From Rhopalosiphum padi (lineage: Eukaryota > Arthropoda > Insecta > Hemiptera > Aphididae): a stretch of 64,000 nt of DNA. The DNA is taken from contig NC_083599.1 in NCBI RefSeq assembly GCF_020882245.1, positions 82,207,422 through 82,271,421 on the forward strand. The letters run 5' to 3'. How positions within the stretch are numbered: the stretch's first letter is position 1; each line of letters begins with the position of its first letter. The position numbers were made by a program, and so were the translations under genes. The notes under the pieces were generated by a model, which was not told where the DNA came from, did no database searches, and was given only the letters and a program-made list of their open reading frames with translations. This document shows, one piece after another, positions 32,806-43,939 of this stretch.

Positions 32806-33443
32806 TCGGCTACTGCATCGTCGCGCGTCGTTGACGGCCGCCGTCGCGTGACATGTCGTTACGTGCAAATTCACGAACCGCCCTATTGCTTCCAAAAATT
32901 CTTGCCGGAGACTCGCACACGACAAACTCGAATCCAACTAGTTAAGAGTTTAAGACGCCTAAAATATTGTTCAAACTTACCAATCAAACTTTTTTTGTGC
33001 TGAGATATTCAGGTTTATCACTTGTATTGAAATCAAAAAGTTTTATCTTCCTTACAATTATTCACAAATATCAAAACTTCTAATTTTCGAATTTGGTTAC
33101 CTGAATAAAATATTAGATACCTACTGTTAATTTTTTTACTACAATAAACATAAAACAAAAATAACATACTCACGAAATAATTTTTATGGTAGGTATGCCT
33201 AATTTATATTATAAATGTAGGTATAGGTACGTTAGATTAGGGTACTCTTTAACTTTCACTTTAAAGGCTTAAATAATATTCCTTTATAAGTTATTAAATT
33301 TATATTTACCTGAGTGTTAAATTTGTTGATATGATTTTTATAAACATAATGAGCAAAATAAAATAAAGCAACAAATATGAAATTATACAAACAGAAAAAT
33401 TAACAATATACAAATCAAAATTAATAAAAGATCAACAATTAAA
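32806..33443. other. No gene recognised
   Basis: The first 135 bases are CpG-rich (CGTCGCGCGTCGTTGACGG) and of unknown origin. The rest is AT-rich and probably the 3' noncoding part of the P-element copy. Confidence 0.4.
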
Positions 33444-34110
33444 TTATGTACCTATCAACCTAAATAAATTGAAATTTAAAATAAAATACTTTATTAAATA
33501 ATAACACAAGTTCAAATTAGATATACTGGTGATATACATAAACATTAGCAATAAATATACATTTTTATCATAAAGATTTTGACTATTACATGCGTCAAAT
33601 GTATTGTTTAATTCAAGTAAAAAGTCAGCTGTATCATTGGCAGATTTTGATTTTAACTGACCAGTATGTATTGACGTTTTTATAGCTGAAGATACACTGT
33701 TGCTGAATATTTGTAAAGCTAATTTGCATGACATTTTCTGAAATGGATTAGGGTTTAAATGAATAGATGATATCTTACACATACTACGAGCTTTTGAATT
33801 TTTAGTATCAATTTCATACGTTTGAATAATATCTTTAAATACAATTTTTTTATTATTTATTTGAATATCACCATTCAATAAATTGTTACGGATACTCTTA
33901 AACAAATGTGGTATATCGTATATTAAATGAAGTTTTTGGTTAGGTATTTTTGTTGTTGGGTTGGAGTCAGTTCCGCCCAGAAGAGAAAATAGTTTTTGAT
34001 TTTGAGTTCCTTGGTCACATACAAGCGTTGTTGGTAGTAATCCAATATCTACAATTTCTTTTATACTTGATTTAATTAAAATACACAAATCATTACCCTT
34101 GACTCCATTG

Positions 34111-34847
34111 CAGGAGCGGTTCTTGAGAAGCCACAAGGGGGGGGCGGCAAAAATATTTTGCATATACCTACATTATACTTACAATTTGCATTCATATCAA
34201 ATTTTTTTTTCTATTGTTTGGTACATGAGATGTAATTATAAATTATATAAATTATAAACTTTATACTACAACGGCATAACATAAAGAAATAGGTATCAAT
34301 AAAAAAATTAAAACAAAAATTATTTTTTATTCAAACTAAATTAACAGTCAAACTTCAAACATATTATACATATTAAATAAACTTATAACTAATATTAATA
34401 TATTATTTATATTTTATATGAAGGTAATAATTATAAATTATGACTTTTGTGAACGTTGTGAACTCAAAAACTGTTATTAACCTAATCTAATAATGATTAA
34501 TGATAAACGACAAAACCATATTCGTGTTTTCGCAAAGCCGCAAAGGTAACGAAAGCAAAGTTAACGAAAGCAAAGTTAACGGTCTGTTGACTGTTTACTG
34601 ATAGTTGATACCTCCCTGATACGGCATATCACGGTACATGCGAGTAAGCCAATAAAGAACGAGCGCCCTCTATACTTCAATAGGAGTAAACATTTTTGTT
34701 AACAGTAAACATTTTGACAAAAATTAAAAAATAAAAATATCGCCAAAACGATTTTTAGTAAACTGTTTGCTCATTTATATTTTTAGTTTTTACTCAGCCC
34801 AAGGGGGGGGCGGTCCACCTATCGCCCCCCCCGTAAAACCGCCACTG
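34111..34847. mobile_element. 737-bp hAT MITE inside the P-element gene
   Basis: Left end CAGGAGCGGTTCTTGAG and right end ACCGCCACTG (inverse CAGTGGCGGT), flanked by a perfect 8-bp duplication CTCCATTG (34103-34110 and 34848-34855). Both ends carry runs of G/C next to GGCGG. The P-element reading frame continues on both sides (FLTSNGVKGNDL across the empty site). Confidence 0.93.
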
Positions 34848-35667
34848 CTCCATTGCTAGTTAAAAAATAGCATAACGGAAATTTCCAGTTACTATATAAC
34901 CCTCTCACCATAATTACCAAAGCATGTTTAGCGTCCTAAGACACCCATATCTTCAAACCCTTCAATCAAATCAAGTGATTTATTGTACTCAATATATTTC
35001 ATCAAATAAAACCTGAACATTTTTTTATCACTTTCTTTCATTGCAGAAACTTTTAGTTTAATTTGGTTTAAATACTCTTTGACAAAACCAGGTACGTAAA
35101 GTATAGATTTTAACCAGCGCCGCACAGTACTTTCAGAAGGTAAAATTATGCCGTTTTTCCTCATATAAATATATGCAGAAGGTGGCTTGTAGTAAAGTGA
35201 AAGTGCAAGATTTTTTTCTGTTTTTGTCCAGGGCCTACGATTTTTGTGTAAAACTTGCATTGTCATAATAGCTTTTGAATTTACTGATGGAAATAACGTT
35301 TTATTGAAAAATTGTTGAATATAGTTCTTATTGACTTTATCATTATTTTTTTATTTTTTAAAGATCTAATGACGGCACGCTTTTTTTTTAATATTCTGCG
35401 AAGATTTTCAAGTTTTTTTTTAAGGATCTCGTGTTTATTAACTTTTTTATATAAACCAACCGTGGGGACTTCTTGAGGACTCGACATATTTATTAAAGAT
35501 GATACGTAGTTTCTGGTCGTTGGTGTTATTGATAATGAAGGGCTATTTTCCGGAATAACTGAAGAAGACGATCCAAATTGCCTACTTTCATATGTACGTA
35601 CCGGTGTTAATACTTTTAAAATATTTGGCGATTCTGAATTCAAGGTATAAAAAAAAAATATTTTCAT

Positions 35668-36822
35668 ATATTATCAATTACCTTTATTGCCTCAATTATA
35701 TTTTTATATTTTGTATGCAATTTAAACATTTATAGTAATAATAAATAAATTTTTATGATTTTAACGAATTTTTGTCAATATTTGAACTTCGAATGCTAAT
35801 AAAAAAGAAATTGGGACTTTGTATTTGTTTAACTATTGTTAGTCATAATAAAAATAACTCATGAGAAACTTTGTATTAAATTGTATTTTGACTCGGCCAA
35901 GGAATTTTTATCGATATTTATTAAAAAAAAACTAAACAAAAACGAATATTTCAAATGACTATAAATAGCATTAAAATAAGCGAAATATTTAAAAAAATTA
36001 AATTATGTTAAGAAAATGCCAATCTAAATAACTAGTGAAATTTTCAAATATCTACGACACAGATTTTGAATAATAACAAATATTTAAAATCTTTTGAGGA
36101 TAAATCGTTATTGTTACGTAAAAATTTAAAATTCAAACGCTTATAAAAAAAATTGTGATAAATGATTTTTGATTTTTTTTTAACTACAATAAGAACAACT
36201 TTATTAGAGACTTTGTAATAAATCTAGTTTTAACACTAATATAAACATTTGGTGAAAATGACAAGTATTTACAGTGATTAGTTTTTGAGTTACAGCTACA
36301 TAAAAATATTGATTTTGCCAAAAACTGGTTTTGCGTAAAAATTATTGTTTTTCCATCACTTTTTTTTTGTTTTTCCCGATTTTTAAAAAAAAAAATTACT
36401 AATGACCACTATAATGCACCAAGGATATTCACTTTGCCATCGGAAACCATCCCCAAAGTTTTAAATTGGAGCATTATTAAGTTCGTGGTATAAATATATT
36501 TGGTGCTTCAATATTATAATATCATATTATTATTTTAATATTATTATATATTTGGTCTAAATTTTAGTTAAAAATTGTAAATGTCTATACAATTTTTTTT
36601 TCGTAACAATTTAACTACAAATGCTTACAAGAAAATTAGTGTATATGTATTTTCAATATTGTAAAGGAACCATAAAAACAATTTATGAGAGATAAATAGA
36701 TAAATTTATTTATTCATCAATTTATCAGTTGTATTTTTAAAATTTCTTAAATTATCTTTATTGTCATTTGTAGATAAAAAATAAAAACAAATTTTTTTTA
36801 TTAAATATTTTTAAGTAAAATA
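35668..36822. other. AT-rich intron-like stretch of the P-element gene
   Basis: Lies between exon 3 and the coiled-coil exon of the P-type gene. No ORF or element end was recognised; an unrelated repeat may be hidden here. Confidence 0.4.
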
Positions 36823-37453
36823 CCTGTTAGATTTTCATCATCAAAATTCAACACACGGCTTACAAATTTTTTACGACTAACAGGCGTAGTTATCTCCAAG
36901 TTTGAATTATAGGCCGATGAACTATGATCTGGAGATTCTGAAATTGTTTAACAATATAATAAAATATTAATGTTACGTTATATTATAAAAAACATTACTT
37001 TCAGAAGAGACATTATTGTATTTTTTAGGAACAGCGTTTGGAACTAATGTTAGCACTTTAGCTTTTGGGTTCATGTACATATTTGTTTCGAAATGATCAC
37101 CACATATATATATATCGTTGACGAAGACGTTTTGGACTTAACGAGTCCAAAACAATGTTTCCTGAATTTAAAAAAAAGATATATTTATATTATATTTAGG
37201 TGTAATATTTTAATAATTAATATAACACTAATTCCACTCATAATATAATATAATATATTAATAAATAATTATAATAATAGTTGTTAATTGTTCAAAAATT
37301 AAGTAATATTAGGTACATAAAATATGTAAATAATAAATATACTTACCAGAATGTATAATCCATGTTTTCATTTTTTGGAAACGAGTGAAAGTTTAAATTT
37401 GGATAATCGCGTTTATTTTTACCACAATTAAAGTACTTACGACTAGAAGTCAT

Positions 37454-38744
37454 ATTTATAAAAAGTAAAACTTACTTTACTAACGTAAAATAGGTGTAAT
37501 AAGTAATAACTCGCACAGACCTATGATATTGGGACTATGATAAAATGACAATAGGTGCAAAGCTTGCCTTTTTCGTATAATTATAATTTTATATGATTGA
37601 ATTCAAATTTATCATATCCATCACAGTGACCCATATGACACCTAATGAACAGTGTAAAAAACATATATTCGTGTGCCGGAGGTTAGTTTTTAGTTTTTTA
37701 CTCAAGTCATCAGTCATTACTAGAGCGCGGATTTTTAAGCACTAAAAAGTATCGAAATATTCTATAATAGTATAATATAATATATGCAGTAAAAATCATG
37801 AAAATATGCATCAAATATGCAAGAATTTTTTTTTATTTATTTAAAATTTACAAATTAATTAATAATATAAAATAAATAATTTATTAACAAATGATTAATT
37901 AAGTAATTAAATACTTATTGAAAAAAAAAATTTAGCGTATTTTCTGAACAACTTAATGTAATTTTTAAAATTTTATCATTATTTCAATTATTATTTAGGT
38001 ACTTAATGCTAACAAAATTATTTTTAATATTTCTATTTGACAAAAAAATATTTTATACATTTTTTTTAAAATTTTCGGTTAAATGTGCAAGTAAATTTCG
38101 AATTTCGTAAAAATATGCAAAAATATATTCAATAACCATTCAATATGCAGAAATATGTAAAAAAAAATTTTGACAGTATCTTCAAGCTATGATTTGTAAA
38201 GATTACTGACAAAAATCCAAAAATGTGAAAAGGAAAATAATATGAAATTGCATAGAAATTCGAGGCCTGCGTTCTATAGTCTTTTCCACGAGAGAACGGT
38301 ACCGTTTCGCGCACGTCGAATGGACCGTAAACGTTCTCCGGGCCGTGCAATCCCCTCCACGTAACCGCCGGCGATAGTCGACGGTAAACGACGACGTCAC
38401 CGACGAGTTGTACACCGTGTTCAAATGGTTAATTTTTTTTACCAATATGTTATACCGTAATCGTCTTATTTACGCAGGGGAGAGAGCACTTTAATTATAT
38501 AATTTAAATAAAATATTACACACATAAATAAACAAAATTAATATTAAAATATAATAAAAACATAATAATACACAGTCTTGAATTACATTGAATAAAGTGA
38601 TTTGTACATATTTACATAATAAAATAAATTGTTATACCTAATAATCAGTTTTTTATGGTTTTTTTTACATATTTTCGGTTAGCCTCGTGTTGTCAATACA
38701 TTAAAAAGTAGTAATTATTTTAAGTTATTTGAATCAATTACAAT
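37454..38744. other. Noncoding stretch with an ATATGCA cluster and a CpG-rich block
   Basis: From about 37720 (AGAGCGCGGATTTTTAAGC) to 38160 the motif ATATGC(A) recurs about eight times, such as ATATGCATCAAATATGC, which looks like the subterminal array of a decayed hAT MITE. 38240-38440 is CpG-rich (CGTTTCGCGCACGTCG) with no convincing gene. 38470-38744 is AT-rich and precedes the Sailor-type transposase end. Confidence 0.4.
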
Positions 38745-39998
38745 TTATTCCGTGCAATCTGAATCAGAATCAGTTTCGCCTTTTATAGTCATAACAGTTG
38801 AGCCCATGTTTTCCATGACATCGTAAACAATAAAATCGATTTCACAAAATTTGTCTTCTTGCTTTATGGTGTGCTCGACAAAGTTTTTCCACATATTGGG
38901 AGTGACACGATCAACGCCATCAATTAACAGTTTATGAACATCAGATAATCTGAATGTCGTATTGTTCATTTTAACATGGTTTTTCACAGACGACCACGCG
39001 AGCTCAATAGGATTGAGCTCGCAATGGTTACGGTGGTAAACGAAGTATTTCAATGTCATAGTTTTTTACAAATTCGTCAATGACGTACTTATCGTATCTA
39101 GGTTTGATCCGCTTCACAATTTCTAATAAACGTGGTATAATCATAGGTTTTTCGTATGTTTCACCTTTTTCGTACAACCACTTTTCAATATCTGCCTTTC
39201 GCCAACTCGCTGTAGGACACGATTCAATTTTAACGGAATGGTACGAGGCGTTGTCCATTACCACAACAGCATTTTTTTTTAACAACGGAATAATATTTTT
39301 AATCCAGTTAAAAAATGTCTCACCATTCATTTCTTCATGGTAATCATTAGAATTCTTTTTGGACTCGAATGACAATAGCCCACCAGGTACAAATCCTTCA
39401 TCAGAGCCAATGTGAACTACAATAATTCGTTTTCCCTTGCCACTTGGGTTGGTAGTACCACACGTTAATCCCTTGAGAAATGCGTCCCTATGAGATGTAA
39501 CTGTATTGTCTACCCACGTTTTTTGTGTACAATCACCGGCATTCACCCACGTTTCGTCTAAGTAATATATAGGACGACCTTGTTGTCGATACTTCCTGAT
39601 GGATTCTAAATATTTATTTCTCCAAATCACAATATCATCTCTCTCTATTAAAGCACTGTTCCGAACTCTTTTAGTGTACTGAAAATTTAATCCTTTTAAC
39701 ACGCGATATAAATTTGTTTGGGGTAAATCTGGTAAATCTTCATTCTGATGAACTGCAATAAGAATTTTTTGTAAAGTTGGTATTTCCCTCTTGTGCCAAA
39801 AAGAATGTACGATTTGCCGAATAGCATTTTTTTGAAAATCGTCTAACTTCTCGTTTATTGTCGGCCTAATTTTTTTTTTATTTGATGATGTAATTGTTCC
39901 CGTTTTTTTGTACTCGTAAATTGTTGAACTAATTGTATTTCGACCCACGCCAGTTGTTTGTGAAATAATTTTAATAAGTTCTTTATACTTAACATCCG
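38745..39998 (-). pseudogene. Tc1/mariner-related DD82E (Sailor-type) transposase
   Basis: Minus strand. The start is cut by the hAT end at 39999; readable from DVKYKELIKIISQTTGVGRN, a helix-turn-helix region. The DDE core shows YYLDETWVNAGDCTQKTWVD (first Asp), RIIVVHIGSDEGFVPGGL, VVVMDNASYHS (second Asp) and YHCELNPIELAWSSVKNHV (Glu). Counting across one extra base near 39030 that causes a frameshift, 82 residues lie between the second Asp and the Glu, which matches the DD82E spacing described for Sailor transposons. The tail ends with an acidic DSDSDCTE. Besides the N-terminal truncation, the single frameshift is the only obvious lesion. No terminal repeats could be identified. Confidence 0.8.
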
Positions 39999-40154
39999 CA
40001 GTGGCGCATTTAAACATTTAGCGCCATGGGGCAACATTTTACTAGCGCCCCCCCTCCTCAAGAAATACACATTTAATATTTTTGTAGATAATAAATATAA
40101 ATATATTTAAAATAATTATTAATATACTAGAACAAACAATATTTAAAAATGTAC

Positions 40155-41100
40155 TTATACTTTTCGTCGTGCATGGTCTTGAGCAAATTCTTGAATAATA
40201 TCGTCGTAGCTTATTGCTGTAGTAACATCAGATTCTATATTCATGATTGCTAATGCAGTGAGCCTTTCTTCCCCTATGTTTGACCTTAAATATGATTTTA
40301 TACGTTTTAAGGCTGAAAATGACCTTTCAGTTGAGCAGTTACTAACTGGAGTGCATAGTAACATTCTTAAAGCAATATCTATATAAGGGAAAATATCCTT
40401 CAAATTATTTTTTTCTTATAAACACTAACATATCTTGAATACTTTGAGGAGGATTAGAAATAGTTTTCAAATAGCTGCTAAAATGAATACATTCATTAGG
40501 AAATGAAGTTCCCAAATCTGTATTATATTCATTTCTTAACAGCTCAGCAGATACCCTTATGTCTGCAGCTGTCATTTTAGTAATTTAAAAAAAAAATAAT
40601 AATTTTTTAAAAGGTTGTCATATGCAATTTTTCTTCTCAACAATTCTGACTTCAATTGGTCTAAAATAACAAAATAGGTATTGATTTTAAAATTAGTTAC
40701 AATACTTTCCATTGAACTGTCATTGAATTTTTTAATTTTTTTTTGTCGCTTTTCAGTATTTCTAAAGTTCATAATTCCACATTTTTCAATAGCATTTCTT
40801 TTAAAATGTTCATAATCTTTATCTGTACGAATATCACCAACATAATTAATTAATGATTGATAAAGCTCAACAACAACACTTAAATCAATATTTACACTTT
40901 GAAGTTTTTTGCTAACTGTATTAAACCTATGTAATATGTCTCCCCAAAAAATTGACAAGAAAGATGTTTCTAATGATTTAAGTATTTTGAGTATACCATT
41001 TGCTTCACATCGAATAGTTGGTTTTTCTTTTTCATTTTCTCCAATCTTAATTAAAGCATTTTCAATAGATGACCAATTTTTATTTAATGAATAACATGCA
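40155..41100 (-). pseudogene. hAT transposase C-terminal half (ZMYM1-like)
   Basis: Minus strand: NALIKIGENEKEKPTIRCEA, SFLSIFWGDILHRFNTVSKK, DLSVVVELYQSLINYVGDIR, then, after frame changes, the dimerisation motif LCTPVSNCSTERSFSALKRI with LTALAIMNIESDVTTAIS. The N-terminal half is missing. It ends about 150 bases before the left hAT end at 39999. Confidence 0.8.
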
Positions 41101-41377
41101 TCATCTTCTTGTTCTACAATAACACATTTTTTTTAAAAAAATGTTCAAAAACAGTTGAAGACAATGGTATGCAATTTTATTTAATTACATTTTTATTCAG
41201 TTATATTAATATTTAGTATATAATAACTTTAGATTGTGACAAAGAAATTAACGTAGACGACCCTAGTATTTTCGAGATTCCGTCAAAACAAACAACAGTT
41301 AAAGACAATGGTATGTAAACTGTTTTTATGTAAACTATACCATTATTTTTATTATGGATACGCACTTAGCGACTTTG

Positions 41378-41702
41378 TAACAAATAAAATAACGAGATGA
41401 AATTACTTTGGCTCAAAATAAATTATATTCTTTATTTAATTGTTATAGTGTTTTAATAATAGTAATACTCCGAAAAAGTCTATAATAATACTGCGTTACT
41501 CAAAGACTGACTTGTACGTGTGTGAGTCTCCGCATACGAGCTGGTCGCCCGTCCAAAAGGGTTTATTCAGCAGATTCCTTTGACCAGTCGTATGGAGAGA
41601 GTCCTACTTGCCTGTTGTCATACACGTATCAGTTTACAATATATATAATTATTCTACAGCTAACTACATTAATACTAAAACATAAATAGAATAGTGTTAC
41701 AA
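41378..41702 (-). repeat. Possible solo LTR in the 5' part of the hAT gene
   Basis: In minus orientation the block starts TGTAACACTATTC and ends TTTATTTGTTACA (TG...CA with inverted TGTAACA ends), with internal AATAAA and a GC-richer core. No target duplication is visible. It could also be another kind of insertion. Confidence 0.35.
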
Positions 41703-43939
41703 ACAGTATTTAGTGGTTCTTAACACTATCTATTGAATAATTCAAATTTAATTTAATTCAATTCAGTTATTACCCTTAACTGTTATTCTATTCACTTGAC
41801 ATTTACCCCACTTCTCGCTTTTCTTTTTTTTAATTTCGTTTTGGTTTCAAATTAAAAAATGTAGTTTTTGCTTATTTTATACAGAAAACAGAAACAAACA
41901 ATCACAAGCATTAGAAATCATCCCCATTTATTCATCTACACTACCCATAACAAACAAAAACCTCTAAAGATAATATTTATTTAACTGAACAATTTATTCC
42001 CAATAACGATTTTGTATTCCCTAAAACAAAAGGAAAATCATGTCAGTTGAAATGGTTCAATTCGTTTAGTTGGCTACATTATGTGAAAGAAAAAAATGTT
42101 GTTTTATGTTATCCGTGTGCTTTGGCCAGTCAAACTAAAAAAACTAAAATAAAAATTCATGGGCAATAATCGTTTATTGATACTGGGTTTCAAAATTGAA
42201 AGAAAGGCACTGAGCGGTTTTCTATACACGAAAAAAATGAAAACCATAGAGCATCAATAGAATATTTAAATTTTCATTACAACTCGCGTCCTGTTATATC
42301 TTTAATTACTGAACAGTCTTTAAATGAACAAAAAGAAGCTCGTACAGTATTTAAAATTGTTATTAGCTCTATTCGTTACTTAGCTCGTAGTGGTCAAGCT
42401 ATTCGTGGTGGTACATGGGACTCTGGAAACTTAATTTATTTATTACAAGAACGTTCACTTGAAAATCCTGCACTTAATATTTGGCTTGAAAAACGAAACA
42501 ATTGGTTAAGTGGGGATATTCAAAATGAGTTACTTGAAACTATGGCGCATTTTGTTTTACGGAAGATTAAAAATTCAGTTCTAAAAAGTCCATTTATGGC
42601 CATAATGGCTGATGGCACTACAGATATTTCTGGTCAGGAACAGTTTAGCATTTGTTTTCGTTTTTTAAATACAATTTTTTTAAATATAAATGAATTTTTT
42701 GTGGGTATGTATAATCCTCCAAGTGGAAATGCCGAAACATTATTTTCTTGCATCAATGATTTATTGACACGTATGTGTCTTAGTTTTGAAAATGTTAGAG
42801 GACTTTGTTTTGACGGAGCGGCAACTATGTCTGGTCATATAAGTGGAGTACAAAAGCGAATTTCTGATGTACAACCTAAATCTATATTTATTCATTGTTC
42901 AAATCATTCATTAGACTTAGCATTGAGTGATACTATTAAAACTGTAGATTTTGCTAATGATGCTCTAAATTTAATCAGATTTGTAAGCAATACAATCTTA
43001 GATTCATCAAAACGTAAAAACATATTTTCTGGTATTGATCTTTCGACTAATTTAGATGAAGAAAATGACTATAAAACTGAAAATATACCAGGCATTATTC
43101 CTTTTTGTCCTACAAGATGGACAGTCCGAGTAAAAGCAGTTAATAGATTTATACAAAATTATGAAAGAGTTCTTTTAACAGTACAAGAAATTTTAAAAGA
43201 TTCAAATTCAAATAGTAAAGATAGACGTGCAGCTCTCCGCGGATATGAGACGAAACTTTGGAAGTTTGAAACTGTTTTTGCTCTGGAATCTTTGTCTTTA
43301 ATTTTGAGTCCATGTGAGGAGTTGGCTAAAGCTCTGCAAAATATATCATACACTGCTATTGGAGCCAAACATTCATCAGAATTGTTAATAAAAACTCTAA
43401 CATCGTTACGTAATGATGATGTTTTCAATGATACTTGGAATAAAACCAAACAATTGGCCGTACATCTTAACCTTACAATGCCGAAAAATCCTAGTTTGTA
43501 AGCCCCCTGCCAAGCTTGAGTATTCAACTACACGCACACCTCCAGCCAACATCAATAAAAAAGTTGCTTTAAGAAAAGAATTTTTTGCTTTAATTGATTC
43601 TTTGTTGAACGAATTAAATGAAAGATTCACTCAGTCTGGGTTAGACAAAGTAATATCAATGGAAACTATTTTGATACGTTCAATAAATAGAGAAAAAATT
43701 GAAATAAGTGAAATAAAAAAACTTCTCGGTATTCACGTAACTGATTTTAATGTAGATCAATTAGCTGCTCAGTTAATAATGCTTCCCAATATTTTAAATT
43801 CTGATAATCCCTCAGCAAAGCCACACCAGAAAGGTCATTTAGTGGGCTCAGGCGTTTAAAAACCTATACACGTTCAACTATGAGTCAAAAGCGTTTGACT
43901 CATTTGTTACTATTACACTTAAACCAAACTATTTTGTAT

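Larger units (their letters stand above)
33444..37453 (-). pseudogene. P-element/THAP9-like transposase, decayed
   Basis: Minus strand, several exons. Exon 1 (37453-37347) encodes a THAP-domain start (MTSSRKYFNCGKNKRDYPNL, LNFHSFPK) with a GTAAGT donor. Exon 2 (about 37165-37000) gives its second half (IYICGDHFETNMYM, LVPNAVPKKY). Exon 3 (about 36940-36823) and 35667-35281 give a linker and coiled coil (EILKKKLENLRRILKKKRAV). Then RPWTKTEKNLALSLYY and STVRRWLKSILYVPGF (35266-34928) form the P-type HTH/transposase start. After it, KHALVIMVRGLYSNWKFP leads into a MITE at 34111-34847, beyond which TTLVCDQGTQNQKLFSLLGG and IYDIPHLFKSIRNNLL continue to 33540. The C-terminal part is missing and several frameshifts are present. 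One expected THAP cysteine near the start is not visible. Confidence 0.82.

Noticed and set aside
32806..32940. CpG-rich block as a host promoter or first exon
   Set aside because: No downstream gene or splice signal supports it; it directly flanks a Harbinger end.
38203..38445. Minus-strand 80-codon frame in the CpG-rich block
   Set aside because: No recognisable domain, low-quality composition, and it runs into AT-rich noncoding sequence.
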